This document shows, one piece after another, positions 41,185-56,163 of a DNA stretch of 64,000 bases (positions are counted from its first letter, which is position 1; each line of letters starts with the position of its first letter). Both the position numbers and the translations under genes were made by a program. This DNA is from Impatiens glandulifera. Taxonomy: Eukaryota; Streptophyta; Magnoliopsida; Ericales; Balsaminaceae. The notes beneath the pieces were generated by a model. It was not told the DNA's origin, made no database searches, and worked only from the letters and a program-made list of their open reading frames with translations. Location: assembly GCF_907164915.1 (NCBI RefSeq), contig NC_061862.1:93761995-93825994 (forward strand), read 5' to 3'.

Positions 41185-42640
41185 TCATTTTCTTTTCTGA
41201 GAAGTAAGTAAGAGTTCTGATACAAAGCGTGAAAGCATGACGGCTACACTATTAGTTGAGTGCTCCTTGTTGTTCGGATCTTGACCGGGTCCGAGCTTCT
41301 TAAGCTCTATGCTGTTGGGAAATTTTGCAAGGGTCTTACCACCTTCTTAATTTACAAAATTTGAGTCTTTGGAATACTTTGGAATTATATTTCGCACCGA
41401 AGATTTGTGCCTGTGAGCCAGGGTGAATATTGCAGACCAACGGATCTGGTGGTCGACAATCGTTCAAACTTGGTAAAGGGTGTCGCGGTACCTGTAGTAG
41501 GACAAAACACTTATCGCGATGTCCGCAGACCAATTTATGATGTATTTTTCGCTGATGTTCGTCAAGCATGCCACGTGGATTGGCCATGGTCTAATTCGGC
41601 TAATGATACCTCGATCCTGAAGCCTTCGGAGTATCGTTTTGATAGGCGCCTTTATTTGTATGGGGAATTCGCTACTAATAGATCTCTCCCAGTGTCCCCC
41701 TACTTCCCCCACCGCCTTCCGACCCGCTCCAATATACAATGACAACTTCCGGGCATGAGTGCCCCATAGTGAGACTGCCTCTTGAACGTCCAATGGAACC
41801 TCGTTCCGACGTGAGCTATGCAAGAACTCGATCCTCCTTTCTCATTTCTAGATGTGCTTGAAGGTCCCCCATAAACACTCACTTGGGGACTGATTACTCC
41901 AGCTGTTCCGAGAATCTCCGCTAGTTGAACCGCATTCAGTAGACTCCTAGTGGAGCTCATCCCCTTTATTAGTTGTTTAATCGGAATACTATTACCTAGG
42001 TTCCTAAACTTGGAATGGATGGCGGAGCGTAGGTGGAAAGTAGTTATATGGATACGGTGCTTTAACTGTAGACGCTTCTCTAGCTCTTACAAGAATTGTA
42101 TGGGAGTCGTCCTCTCTGGGACTTCCCGAATGATCGTACCGAGGAATTCTACTATATTGCGTGCAATTATTGTTGATCCTACAGAGCTTACTAAAAGGTT
42201 CAGGCCGGATTGTAAGAAGTGGGCGATAAGTTTTTTATTTCTATTAGAATCTCTACGGCTCCCACGATTCCCAGTATTAAGTCATCGGCATATCGCGCGT
42301 AACAAATCCTTATTAAGTAATGGTTTTTTAAGGGGGCCAACTTACGGGCCAGGCCTCTCTGTGACCCGATAACTAGTATTGCCTCCCCTCCCAGCTCTAT
42401 CAACATGCCCTTTCTTTTGTAATACTTAAAAAAGTGTCTCATGGCCTAATTATTATTATAGCCTTCGAAACTATAGAATTCGGCCTTAGGGGTCAATCCT
42501 AAGGCGCAAAGGAGGCTCGAGAGCTTGTTAAGGAAGGCAGAAAAGGCCGAACAAGGGGGGAAAGCGAAGAGAGTTTTCTGACCCCCTGAGACTTCAATCC
42601 TTGCACCCAAACTAGGTGCCTTGAAAATGGTCATCCCTTA
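41185..42640 (-). pseudogene. matR: Mitochondrial matR (maturase R) pseudogene, 5' part missing
   Basis: Minus-strand frames give, from 42634 down: FKAPSLGARIEV, LTPKAEFYSFEG, KRKGMLIELGGEAILVI, RICYARYADDLILGIVGAVE (the YADD reverse-transcriptase centre), then IISRIRPWPIHVACLTNIS and EHSTNSVAVM near the end. These match plant mitochondrial maturase R, a group II intron reverse transcriptase encoded in the last nad1 intron. Several frameshifts separate the pieces. A short deletion lies in LLCALGLTPK. The N-terminal third is not recognisable upstream. It is a dead nuclear copy. Confidence 0.88.
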
Positions 42641-43739
42641 GGGTATATTGGCGCTTGGTTGATTCGCCCCTCTACCTCCGAGCTTGATGCACCGAAAGCC
42701 CCCTTTGTAGGCATCATGTTATTGTAATTCACGTTCTCCGGATCAAAGAAAGCTAATATTACTGTTAGAAAGATCCCTCCGACACACCACCCGAGTCAAC
42801 AAAATAGGAAGTGTAAAGATTTGCCCATAAGCTCGCTTGTTGTCTTGTTCTCTGTCGCGAACTGGGATCGCTCGCCAGCTAGGTCAGATTGGAGAAACAT
42901 TGTATGAGAACATATTACCCTCGGAGACAAGGGGTGGGACGACATCTCGATCTACTTACTGCAGCACAGTAATAACAACGTCGTCTAGGTCTTCCCTCTT
43001 GCTCCGATCTTCCCAGAGCCTAGGACGTTGTCTAGGCTAAGAGCCATAGTTAGTTGATGTTTCCATTTGATTTTCATTTCTTTCTCGTTGTTGATACCGG
43101 CAAGACTCAGCCAGATGATGTATGTTGGTAGTGAGAGGACTCTTAGTACCTATATACCCAAAAGGTTTGATAGTTAAAAAATATTTTATTTTATTTCTTG
43201 CTTTCCTTTAGCAGCAGGAAAAGAGTCTATCTATCTGCCTAGCTTTGGTAGATTTCCCACAACACAATCCATAGAAATTCTACGAATCCCTTGGTGGATA
43301 AGTCCGACGACTCAGCAGCAGTGCGGAATTTACTTTCTTGTCTAGTGAATCTGATCTATAGTTAGGGGTACAATCAAATGAGGTCTGCAAGTTTCACATC
43401 TAAGTAATATCCGTTGGAGATATAAATATTTATTTAACAACATTATAAAATATATATATATAACGGTAGTTGTCCGGTCGTACCCAAATAATAATAAACT
43501 AGGGGATGCGCGGGTGAATGAAGGGGCAGATGTGCGGGCGAGTGAGCGAGGTCTGCATTAGAGGGGCCCGCTTGGTTTGCCATATTGGATTCCCCCTCCG
43601 AGCCGTGAGAGCTGAAGATGGAAATATTTTGTTCCCGAAAATAGGGCACCCCGCATTCCACAAATTAAAATAAAAAATACGAGAATATATAATAATTATA
43701 TATGACCACCGACTTTACAAATTGAACATTTAATTTAAA
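42641..43739. other. Mitochondrial-like and AT-rich DNA, unassigned
   Basis: 42641-43430 has mitochondrial-like composition but I cannot name a gene. On the minus strand a membrane-like frame GGIFLTVILAFFDPENVNYN is readable near 42700-42790. At 43430-43740 AT repeats surround a GC-rich island (43459-43675) of unknown origin. Confidence 0.45.
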
Positions 43740-43935
43740 TCTTTTTATTTTGTCAAAAGCGAGGGTAAAAGATGTTGGTATTGTTGCAATGGTTGATTGT
43801 AGAGTTAGGTCACGAGATTAGTAAATATGAGAGATGTATTAGGTAAAATTGATATTGTTGTTTGACCGAGAATTGAGAGTAAAGAGGTCGAATAGGAAGA
43901 GATCAGTAAGCTGATGAGAAAAAAGTTAAATAAAT
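43740..43935 (+). repeat. Relic of the 70-80-bp minisatellite family
   Basis: GCGAGGGTAAAAGATG, GGTCACGAGATTAG and GTAAAGAGGTCG match unit parts of 13780-15310. The family therefore lies on both sides of the mitochondrial insert. Confidence 0.55.
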
Positions 43936-44317
43936 GTCTCCTTATCAAATTAGTTATCATTAATTTGTTTCTTTTTTTTTATGAATAACGAAATTAACGA
44001 TGAATGAGAAGAGAAAGATGATCACTAGACTGTCTCAACCATTGAAGTCCCTCATTTTCAGACCATAGATGTTGACGACAAATAGAATGATGAAGGCGAT
44101 GAAAATAATGACGATGACGACGACAAATAGGTGAGTATTGTCTATTTCAACTTTGTAAATGTAAATTTTATTTATTTTTTAAACACAAATACATTAGGTA
44201 GTTTCTTATAAAGATGATTTGTTAAACTTAAATAGACAACATTTTATCAAACAACATAGGGCACCATCCCAAAACCTTATTTTAACTTGGAAGACATCAT
44301 TACTAGTTTTTAATTCA
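43936..44317. other. Intergenic DNA, no gene seen
   Basis: Contains a GATGACGATGACGACGAC acidic-codon stretch near 44090-44130 that could be a coding scrap. No frame of useful length is present. Confidence 0.4.
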
Positions 44318-46463
<2,146 letters not shown>

Positions 46464-46531
46464 GTTTAAATGGTGTGAGTTGAGAAAAAACTAGATATTA
46501 GTTGTTGTTTTGATGGTTGAAAATGAGGATT

Positions 46532-46539
46532 AATTTATA
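46532..46539 (-). promoter_or_regulatory. Candidate TATA box of the protease pseudogene
   Basis: On the minus strand TATAAATT is followed by AATCCTCATTTT, the same context as in the intact genes. Further upstream, TAATGATTGAATAAAATATT (about 46577-46597) is also shared. Confidence 0.55.
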
Positions 46540-46599
46540 GGTGAATATATGTGTTATAATTAAATGTTTAAGCAAATATTTTATTCAATCATTATTATT

Positions 46600-47379
46600 A
46601 TTGTATCTTGTTCTTGAATTCTCTATTTATATTAAGACTTTGTATTTCTAATTAGATCTATTTAGAAACCTTTAGAGCTTGTTTGTTTGATCTTTTTTGT
46701 TTTTGAAGATTTTTTTTAAAAAGATTGTTTACTAAAAAAAAAATATTATTTGAATTATAATTGGTTTGATCACGTCATGTTAGAATTAAATTTTTTTAAT
46801 TAAAAAAAAATTAAAGTATATATATTTTAATTGATTAAATGAATAATTAGTTTGATGGTCAGAATAATAAAGATATGTTAAAAAAAGAAATTATAAGAAG
46901 AAGAATAAAAATAACCTAAAAAACCCAGAATAAACAAGTTTTTATTGTATTAATTTATGATTATAGAATGGATTAGAATTAGTTAAAACTTATATATGAA
47001 TTTGAGTGACACTAAATTTAGCTTCATTTTAATATTTTAATGAAACATTTTACATAAAAAATTGTTTTCAGATGAAACTATGCATATTATTTTTAGATTA
47101 GATAAATAATTAAGCATGAATAAAATTTTGAATATGTCTCTAATAAAATATAATTTTCAAACATGTATTGTATTTATCTGAATTTAGATATAAATTTGAA
47201 ATAAATATTTTAAAATAGGGCCATTTTTTTTAATTAAAACAAAATCTAAGTTTTCAATTTTCAACATTGTGAAACCGATAAAACTTAAAATGTTATTAAA
47301 TTTCTAAAGTGGTAAAATAAAGTTAGTTTTATCTTTTTAATTTGATTAAAATTTATTTTTTTACTCAATTTTATTTGAC
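46600..47379. other. AT-rich DNA upstream of the protease pseudogene
   Basis: No gene is seen in either direction; A/T runs only. Confidence 0.55.
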
Positions 47380-48475
47380 TGAGCTTCCAACTATCTTCGT
47401 AAATCGGAATTCACCTCCATGTATGTATGAGAGCGTTGCCATCAGAAATAATATCATCTCAAACTTTTCCTTATATTCTCTTATTCATGCTATGAATTCT
47501 TATATTTATTTCTCTCCGGGTATTGTAGACCAGGGCTCCAAAGAAGCATTTGAAAACATTCGCATAAAATTTATCTCCCTTAGCCTTTTTCTTTACAAGC
47601 TCTATGATTTCGTTCCATGTACCTGAAAATTTAGTGATATTCATGTTCTTAGCAAAATTGATCTACAACTTGGATACAAATGCACACTTCCCAAACAAAT
47701 GATCAATGCTTTCCTCTTTTTATGTGCAGATTTGGCAATTGACATATGTAATATTCATATACTTCTTAATTTTGTCTCTTATCGCCAATCTCTTCTTGAA
47801 TATCAGCCAAAGAATGAATTGGTTTCGAGGTATAACCTTTGAAGACCATACTACTTTGTGCCAATCGACCACCACCTCCTTTGTTCTAATGATCTCCCAT
47901 GCTTTTCCTGCCACGAACGTTCTATTCATAACAATATTCCAGCTCTTTGTATCAATATTTACATTGAATTGTATATTATTGATCAGATTTAGAATTCTGA
48001 CTCCTTCTAGAATACTCCTAAGAATAGAGATGCATTTTCCTTTTTGAATATCTCTAATTTAGTACAAGAGACATTTTCTTCTAATTCTGTCTCTAATAGA
48101 TTGGAATTCCTCCCGAAAAATTATGGGATTATTCTCTAAATATGGATCGTGCCAGAATAATATTCCATTTCCATTCCCAATTCTGAACTTTATCATCTGA
48201 TATGTCTCTCCTCTGGTTCTTAGGATTTTCTTCAAGGACCATGCCATTTCATTTTTGATTTGGCATGTCCATATGCTAGCTTCCCCTTTAATGAATCTCG
48301 TATGAACCCATATGAACCATAATGAATCTGTCTTCATCTTATGAACCATATGCTAGCTTCTTTCTTTGGGGTGCATACAGTTTCCTATTTGACATTTTTT
48401 CCTCCTCTTTCTTGAGTACCCCACATGAAGTTTTCATCAGTTTATCTAGTTCAACCATAACTTTTTTGGTAAGAA
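47380..48475 (-). mobile_element. LINE 3' fragment (second locus)
   Basis: Minus-strand frames at 48059-48349 (WFIWVHTRFIKGEASIW, ILFWHDPYLENN) and 47720-47929 (VVWSSKVIPRNQFILWLIF, NCQICT) match the linker and zf-RVT region of the LINE at 29.4-31.1 kb at moderate similarity. It is 5'-truncated near 48475 and frameshifted. Confidence 0.82.
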
Positions 48476-48823
48476 TATTTTGGAAATAACATTATGACAT
48501 ATGGTAAAAATATTTTGGAAACTCTTTTAGAGTTTTTTACAAGATATTAATATTGACTTAATTATGGCTTTTAAATGTGCACTCGAACATTTTAGAAAGT
48601 CAAATATTGTCCTTTAGACTATCGCTTTCCTTGTGAGTTGTGTGTGAAATTTTCTTATGAGATAATCATTGTAATACTCTTGTAACATTCTTGATAATAA
48701 AGTTGAGATTCTCTTGTGTTTTGAAAGTGGATGTAGACCTGTTTTGACCAAACTCTTTCAGGGCCTTGGCTTGTCAAGTGATAGATGTAAACACCTAAAA
48801 GTCTATCTTCGATGTATAATTAA

Positions 48824-49763
48824 GGGTGAGCATATATTGGGTTGACCCAAACCTCAACCCTAACCCAAACTCAAAATATTAATTTGAGTAATTTGATTTG
48901 GTTTGGGTTGTGTTTGGTTTGGGTTAAATTAGGGTTACCCAAATTAAAAAAAAATTAATTATTTTCTATTTAATTAGTCTACATAATTCACATTTGTTTT
49001 ACTCACTATATTGTTATTTGACCTCCTTATTACTTAGTAAAGAGAAACAATCGGTGAAACCTACACTCAAATGAGGATAAAAAATTATTTTTTTTGTAAA
49101 ACTTATTGATAATATATTTATTGTATACAGTTTAATAATAGAAAAAAAACATATCACAATTGTTAAAACATATAGACAATCAATAACACATCTTTTAATA
49201 TTTAGATGGATTTTAAAAATAAATAAAGTTTACCATAATCAAGGTCATGTTTATTCATACAATATATTATTTTATCAATTAATTTATTAATTAAAATATT
49301 AAACAGATAAAAAAATATATTAAACATTTCATAAACGTGTTAAACGGACCCAAAAACATGATAAATGTGTCAAAATGTGTTAAACGGGCCCAAAAACATA
49401 TTAAACGGGTCAATGACGTATTAAACGGATCAAAATAAATTAAATAATTGTTAAACGGGTAAAAATGAGATAAATTAATATTGGTTAAAAAAAATGTTGA
49501 TCAAGTCAAAAATGTATTAAACTGAAAAAAATAAATCAAATAATTGTTAAATGGTAAGAAAATGTGTTAAACAGGGCAAATATTTTCTTAAACGAGTCAA
49601 AAACGTAATAAATATATTAAAAATCAAAATTTAGTTTGTGTTATCCAAATCATACTCAACCCAACCTATACTCCACCCATATTAATAAATAATACGTGTT
49701 AATTTAATTTTGGTTGAATATGAGTTGGGTAATACGAGTTTAAGTTTACCCGTTTGCTCACCC
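48824..49763. mobile_element. Inverted-repeat element with GGGTGAGCA termini, 940 bp
   Basis: The left end is GGGTGAGCATATATTGGGTT and the right end reads GGGTGAGCAAACGGGTAAAC on the minus strand. Flanking octamers ATAATTAA and ATAATTAT agree at seven of eight positions, fitting an 8-bp target duplication of the hAT type. Just inside the left end are TTGGGTT and CAACCC repeats; just inside the right end are further repeats of this kind. No transposase frame is present, so the element is non-autonomous. Confidence 0.7.
49330..49625. repeat. Minisatellite TTAAACGGGTCAAAAACG inside the GGGTGAGCA element
   Basis: Irregular units of about 18-30 bp carry GTTAAACGG and GTCAAAAACG. Read on the other strand they resemble the larger array at 59.67-60.51 kb. 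Confidence 0.65.
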
Positions 49764-51262
49764 ATAATTATAACAACAATTATGATCCAAAAATTTTCAA
49801 ACATCAAATTGAGACCCATAAGTATAACAACAATGATGATCCAAAATTCCTCAAACATTAAATTGAGACCCTTGACAAGATTGCAAAAAAAGTTGAGAGA
49901 CCAAAAAAGTCGACAGCTGAAAGATAGGTCTATGAATTCATTACGTGATAAATTACAATTACATAAGCCATCGGGACAACACAAATTGATATGTGTGGAT
50001 TTTGATGCTTGTGCACCTCCATGAGATGCTCTTCTGTTTGATTATATATGTATTTATGTTGTTGATGATTTCCTCTCTTTTAACTTTGATTGTTATATAT
50101 GTATATGGTAACCTGTGATGAACTTATGTTTGAATGTGGTAATTTTTACGGAATTAAACAATTAAAAATTTTCAAAAAAATAATATTTCTAAATACATAA
50201 ATTTTTTGTTTTAAACTGTTTTTTCTATTGAAAAAGAAAGCGTTTTCAAATGGACGTGTCATAGAAGCAAATATCCAAATATAGTAAGTAGCATAAAAAT
50301 ATGATATCTTTAATACTTTTTTTTAATATTAAACGGTACTTTGTGTTAGATCCAATAGAGGTTAATGATTTGTCCTTTGAGAATATGATCCAATAGATAA
50401 GACTGTTTTAATAGAAAATTCATGAACGATGTGCCATAATCTAGTAATGATTGAATAAAATATTTATTAAACATTTACATAATACATTTTATTCACAATA
50501 AATAATCTCCATTAAATATTCATATATTGCCTTAATATCAGTGGATTTTGAAGCTGCCCTAAGAAAGCTATTCACTTTGGATAGTTGGAATAAGAATGGA
50601 GGTGGTTTAATTGAGTTTATATAATATAATTTAAAACTATTTTCTTAGGTTTGTATAAAAAATAGTATTAAAATTAGTTTGTATATGCTAAAAAAATATG
50701 AGTTATTTTTTTATTTTTAGTGTTAGAAAAAGTTTGTATTATAAAATGTAGGCTTAATAAAAAAAAGTTATTATTTTAAAATGGTCTTGAGGTGTATTTG
50801 AAAAAAGGTTTGTACTGACAAAGTTTTTTATGTCACCCTGCATAGAATCAAATATGTGAAATATATGACATTTGGTCTCTTAGGAACGACTCTTGTTACT
50901 TGAATTAACACAATGAATTTAGAATTTTAAAGTAAGTATTACTATATATGTTTAGTTTTGTCGTCGTAATTATTTGGTTAGTTATTTTGATATTATATAT
51001 TTGCATGTTTGTGGTATGTTCTTTGTGTTAGAAATTGCTTTATATTATGAAACATATTCTTTCAAGTTAGTAGTTATTGTTATTTGGTTGGTTAATATTG
51101 ATATAACTTTCAGTTAAGAAGTTGTTAAAATGATTATTTGTTTTTATATGTTTATTTAAGTCAAAAATAGTATGAAATTGAAGATTTTTGGAGAACATTT
51201 GGTCACTTTTTCTAATAGTTATCAACTTGATAGATTTTGGAGATTATAAATTTTGAAGACTT

Positions 51263-51267
<5 letters not shown>
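49764..51267. other. AT-rich DNA with a protease-upstream relic
   Basis: No gene is recognised. A 104-codon plus-strand frame at 49710-50024 overlaps the end of the GGGTGAGCA element and contains a repeated NIKLRPISITTMM-type motif from a duplicated segment; I do not call it a gene. A protease-upstream relic is listed separately. Confidence 0.5.
50432..50530 (+). promoter_or_regulatory. Relic of the protease upstream region
   Basis: ATAATCTAGTAATGATTGAA and TAAAATATTT, followed by AATAAATAATCTCCATT, parallel the 4280-4370 region upstream of protease copy 1 (ATAATCTAATAATGATTGAA). No protease exon follows within 1 kb, so this is either a decayed gene or a duplicated upstream fragment. Confidence 0.5.

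Positions 51268-51316
<49 letters not shown>
51268..51316. repeat. (AT)n microsatellite
   Basis: About 24 AT units. Confidence 0.97.
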
Positions 51317-51320
<4 letters not shown>

Positions 51321-51419
51321 TTAGAGATTATATATATTTATAATTTTAAAGTGATAAAGCCATTTTATTTATTCATATTAATCATAAATAAATAAATAAA
51401 TATATATATATATATTTGT

Positions 51420-52815
51420 GAAAGACGACACGACGTAGCGTGAATAAAATAAAAGCCATAAAAAGGCAAAAGAGTTACATTAGTTCAAAGGAAATCAAAG
51501 TAAAAAAATAAACTGAATGAAGTAAAAAAAAAAGACATAAAATGTGACAAATGAGAATTAAAGTGCAATGAAATCAGTGTTTAGAGTGACTTTCTCATAA
51601 GCGATGTTCCAGTTTTTATAAATTAACTAATTCTTCTCACCCGTGGGAATATGTCTCCATGTTCGAATGAGGGAGTTGTCGTCGGTGATAATATTGTTCC
51701 AGACTGTATTTGCATTGTTACGGACACCTGAGAAGGCTCTAGCGTTCCTCTTCATCCAAATGTGATAAACAATGTTGGCGAAAAAATACTTGAAGGTATT
51801 GGAGCTGAAGTCGTTTCCCTTGGTCTTTATGATGGCAAAGTCCTTGATGTCGGTCCATTTATTTGGAAAGCTGAGGAGGCTCATTGATTCGGAGAATCTG
51901 CGCCAAAACAATGAGGCAAAAGGGAAGTTCCCAAGGAGGTGTTCAATGGACTCCTCGTTTCCCAAGCAAAGAAGGCAATTAGGATCCGGGATGCTCATGT
52001 ACTTCTTGATCCGATCACGTGTATTGAGTCTCTCACGGAAGGCGAGCCATAAAATGAATTTGTGTCTGGGGATCACTTTGGTAGACCACACTAAGTGGGA
52101 CAATGGGACAACGTCCCCATGATCACGAACACAGTCCCAAGAAGACCCTGAGTTGAACCTACCATTGTTCTCGACACTCCAAACACGAGAATCGTCATGA
52201 TTATTCAGATGATATGATGAAAATGCGTCAAGGATTCTCGCACCTTCTAGAATAGTCCTTAGAAGGTTGTTCCAATCGCCACTTTTGACTTGTTAAAGTT
52301 TGGCCAATTGACATTCTAGCCTGATTTGAGTGATGGAGAAGACACTATTATGAAGGATGAGTTTGTTTTCGAACTATGGGTCATGCCAAAACAAAGTGTC
52401 ATTATCGTTTCCAATTTGAATGTTGATCATCTTGCCCGCGCTGTCTCTAAGCTTTAGAATTTTTTAAGGGACCACGCCATTTCCATTCTCATCTTGCATG
52501 TCCAGATGCTGATGTCTTTTCTAATGAACCTCGAGTGTACTCATCTGACCCAAAGAGAATCCTATTTCTTTTCCAACGCCCATAAGTGTCTGTAGGTGAG
52601 AGTTTTGTTCTAGGAGACACTATCCTTGATGCCGATTCCGTCTTCGTTTTTGGGCTTTTATGTGTCCGTCCATTTGATCTTTTTCCCACCACGCCCTTGA
52701 GTCCCCCAAATGAAATTCCTCATAAGCTGATCCAATTCTTTCATGACTTTCTTCGGGAGGACGATCTGTTGCGCCCAATATCCGATAATACTCATAACGA
52801 CTATAGTGAATAATG
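51420..52815 (-). mobile_element. LINE 3' fragment (third locus)
   Basis: The minus-strand frame at 51627-52103 reads LVWSTKVIPRHKFILWLAF, then PNCLLCLGNEESIEHLL and HIWMKRNARAF: a zf-RVT domain and tail. The preceding region up to 52815 holds a frameshifted RT end (near GYWAQQ and PKKVMKELD in the alternate frame). The family is the same as at 29.4-31.1 and 47.4-48.5 kb, with the same orientation. The 3' tail lies near 51430 (CACGCTACGTCGTGTCG on the minus strand). Confidence 0.85.
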
Positions 52816-52923
52816 CTTAAATTCAACAAACACTACATTAATCCACGTCATCATCTGAATTAATCCATGTCATTATGTTTTTTTTCTCTCCTACTCTCTC
52901 TTTCTTAACTAAATTTTGTTTCC

Positions 52924-52972
<49 letters not shown>

Positions 52973-53384
52973 TTAAATATATATATATATTATATATATT
53001 CTTATATATAAATATTCTTATCATATATCATCTAAAAAATTATCTATATTAATATTAATTTAAGATATAAATAATTCTTTTTATTATAAATGTACCTACC
53101 TTTATAATTTTTATATTTATTTTATTTATATATATATAAACAATTTTTTTTTATAAATTAACCTATCTTCATAATTTTATATTTATTATATATATATATA
53201 TATAAATTATTTTAAATACACTTACATTTATAATTTTTATATTTATTTTATTTATATATATAAACAATTTTTTTTAAATGCATTATCTTCATAATTTTTA
53301 TATTTATTTTATATATATATATTATATTTAATTTATTTATTTTTATATATATGTATATATATATATATAAAACTCCCAAAAACA
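52816..53384. repeat. AT-rich low-complexity block with (AT)n tracts
   Basis: After a short leader (52816-52925), (AT)n tracts at 52930-52970 and further short ones alternate with a repeated string like ATAATTTTTATATTTATTTT (near 53104, 53237 and 53292). No gene is present. Confidence 0.75.
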
Positions 53385-53690
53385 TGTTGATCATCATCCT
53401 AGTATATTTTTTTTTTATTTATATATACACAAAACTCCCAAAAATATGTTGATCATCATCTCAATGTATCAATCAACTTGGATGATGATCAAATCGTTCA
53501 AAAAAGTTTGTGATCAAAATTTGAGTTTTTTTAATTTTAAAGTTGTTTTGAGGAGAAATGAGTCATTCAAAAGATTCCTTATATCTCATATACTAGATTA
53601 GTACAAAACAAGAACATTGGTTGTTCATTTTAACCAAATCAAGAACTCAAAATTTTAATTATTTTATATATTAATGATGAATTATATGAA
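53385..53690 (+). repeat. Dispersed repeat, plus orientation (relative of 820-1150)
   Basis: GGATGATGATCAAATCGTTC, TTTGTGATCAAAATTTGAG and CAAGAACTCAAAATTTT match the minus strand of 820-1150 with substitutions and indels. A preceding AACTCCCAAAAACATGTTGA unit occurs twice (53371 and 53432). Confidence 0.6.
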
Positions 53691-54786
53691 GTTTACAAGT
53701 TGAGTCCTAATTTTCGTGGTTAACGTTTATTTTATATTTCCAAGCCAATCGACGAAAATTTCAGTCAGCAAGGTAAAATTTTTTTAGAATAGTATAATAT
53801 TTTAAATAAATAAATATAGGTATTAAAAAGAAAACAAATATTGATTTTAACTTTATTAAAAAAACAAGAAAAACTAATAAGTCATATTCTTGATCCATAG
53901 TTAGTTTAAAATCATTATTAGGTAGGGTAATGGGTACTTGTATGTTATCGATATTCGTGGATACTCGATAGTTAGGTTTGGATATTTTAAATTATGTTTG
54001 AGATCGAGGTCGAACATTGAGAGGAGGAGAGAATGTACCCGGTCGAGTACGGGGTCGGAGATTAGAGTGTGCGAAACTCAAACTCATACCCGACTATATT
54101 AATCATTCCAAATATATCATAAATACATCATTTAATTTCGTCTTATTCACACTGCACTCCAAATTTAGTCATAAATATACTAAACTCCACCTTTAAATTT
54201 TTTATATTCTCAAAATAATATATTTCTACATAAATCTTTAATAACAAAATATTATTTCTCTTCTCATCATTGGTATGTTCAATCTCTAATTTCTTCTAAC
54301 ATCGGAAATATTAATGAAGGAAGAAATTTTTGTTGCAAAAAATAAAAATATTTACCTATGGTTAATTATCGTCACTAAACTAAAAGGTAAATTTCCGTAG
54401 CAAAATTCGTATATTAATTCCTAGTATATTTTAGATGACATTTTCAACAAATAATATTTAACTTCGAAAGTTTTACAGTTAGTTAGAAATATCTATGTTG
54501 AAAAATTCATCGCAATTTTTTTAAATAATTAACAATTATTTACATAAAAAATCCTAACTGTAGCAGATTCAATAGAAAATCCTATGAATATATATATAAT
54601 AAAATATCATTTAAAAAATAAAATAAATAAATTATAATTAATTTAATAAATTATGTATATAAAATTAATTCATATATAAAATAAAATATATGTATCTAAT
54701 ATATATCTAATATATATATATAAATTAAATATATAACTAATTAATTTATATATATATATATATAATTAAATATATATTATTAAATA
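53691..54786. other. AT-rich intergenic DNA, no gene seen
   Basis: Contains a segment near 53930-54110 with GGGTAATGGGTACTTG and ATACCCGACTA, reminiscent of decayed hAT termini. A TTTCCGTAGCAAAA string lies near 54395. Neither is firm enough to annotate as an element. Confidence 0.45.
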
Positions 54787-54950
54787 TATATTATTCTCGC
54801 ATTTTGTTACTGTCATATCAAATATTTTATTTTATTTATAAATTAATTATATATATATATATAATTTATTAAATTAATTAGAATATATAAAAAAAATAAT
54901 TAAAAATAATTATATTTAATTATATTATTATTTAAATAAGATTTTATATA
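54787..54950 (+). repeat. Left arm of an inverted repeat flanking the plastid mosaic
   Basis: The arm runs from TATATTATTCTCGCATTTTG through TACTGTCATAT to AAGATTTTATATA. The minus strand of 57021-57182 reads the same with few differences. The arms are AT-rich but contain the non-trivial core CTCGCATTTTGTTACTGTCA, so the match is not simple-repeat chance. Confidence 0.9.
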
Positions 54951-55142
54951 TTTGGGGATTTCCTGGAAAAAATCGTCGTATCTTCCTCCGATTTCTTATA
55001 AAAATATTCAGTCCGTCCGAATAGAAGTTAAAGAGGGTATTTATGCCCATCGTGTTCTTTATATGAAAATAAGAGGCCAAGGGGCCATTTCTTTGACTCG
55101 TACGGATGAGAATTTGACTCCACGAGAAATTGAAGAAAAAAC
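54951..55142 (+). pseudogene. ycf4: Plastid ycf4 C-terminal fragment
   Basis: The frame reads [20 protein letters not shown], then [16 protein letters not shown] and TPREIEEK. This is the C-terminal part of the photosystem I assembly factor Ycf4. A frameshift near the start garbles the preceding residues. It stops abruptly before the usual end and joins unrelated plastid-like DNA. It has no function here. Confidence 0.85.
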
Positions 55143-55539
<397 letters not shown>

Positions 55540-55557
55540 TCAATTGGTTAGAGTCCG

Positions 55558-56163
<606 letters not shown>

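Larger units (their letters stand above)
36593..43430 (+). other. Nuclear mitochondrial insertion (NUMT), copy 2, full visible length
   Basis: The first part duplicates 15360-19777. From 41009 it continues with sequence absent from copy 1, including a matR pseudogene and unassigned mitochondrial-like DNA. A GC-rich patch at 43459-43675 may belong to it, though AT repeats intervene. The two genes point in opposite directions (rps3 plus, matR minus), so the insert joins two distant mitochondrial regions or reflects a rearranged mitochondrial genome. Confidence 0.8.

Noticed and set aside
41950..42372. 140-codon plus-strand frame over matR
   Set aside because: Antisense shadow; the minus strand carries recognisable maturase motifs including YADD.
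36593..43430. The window as true mitochondrial genome sequence
   Set aside because: Genes are broken by stops and frameshifts and flanked by nuclear-type protease genes and minisatellites.
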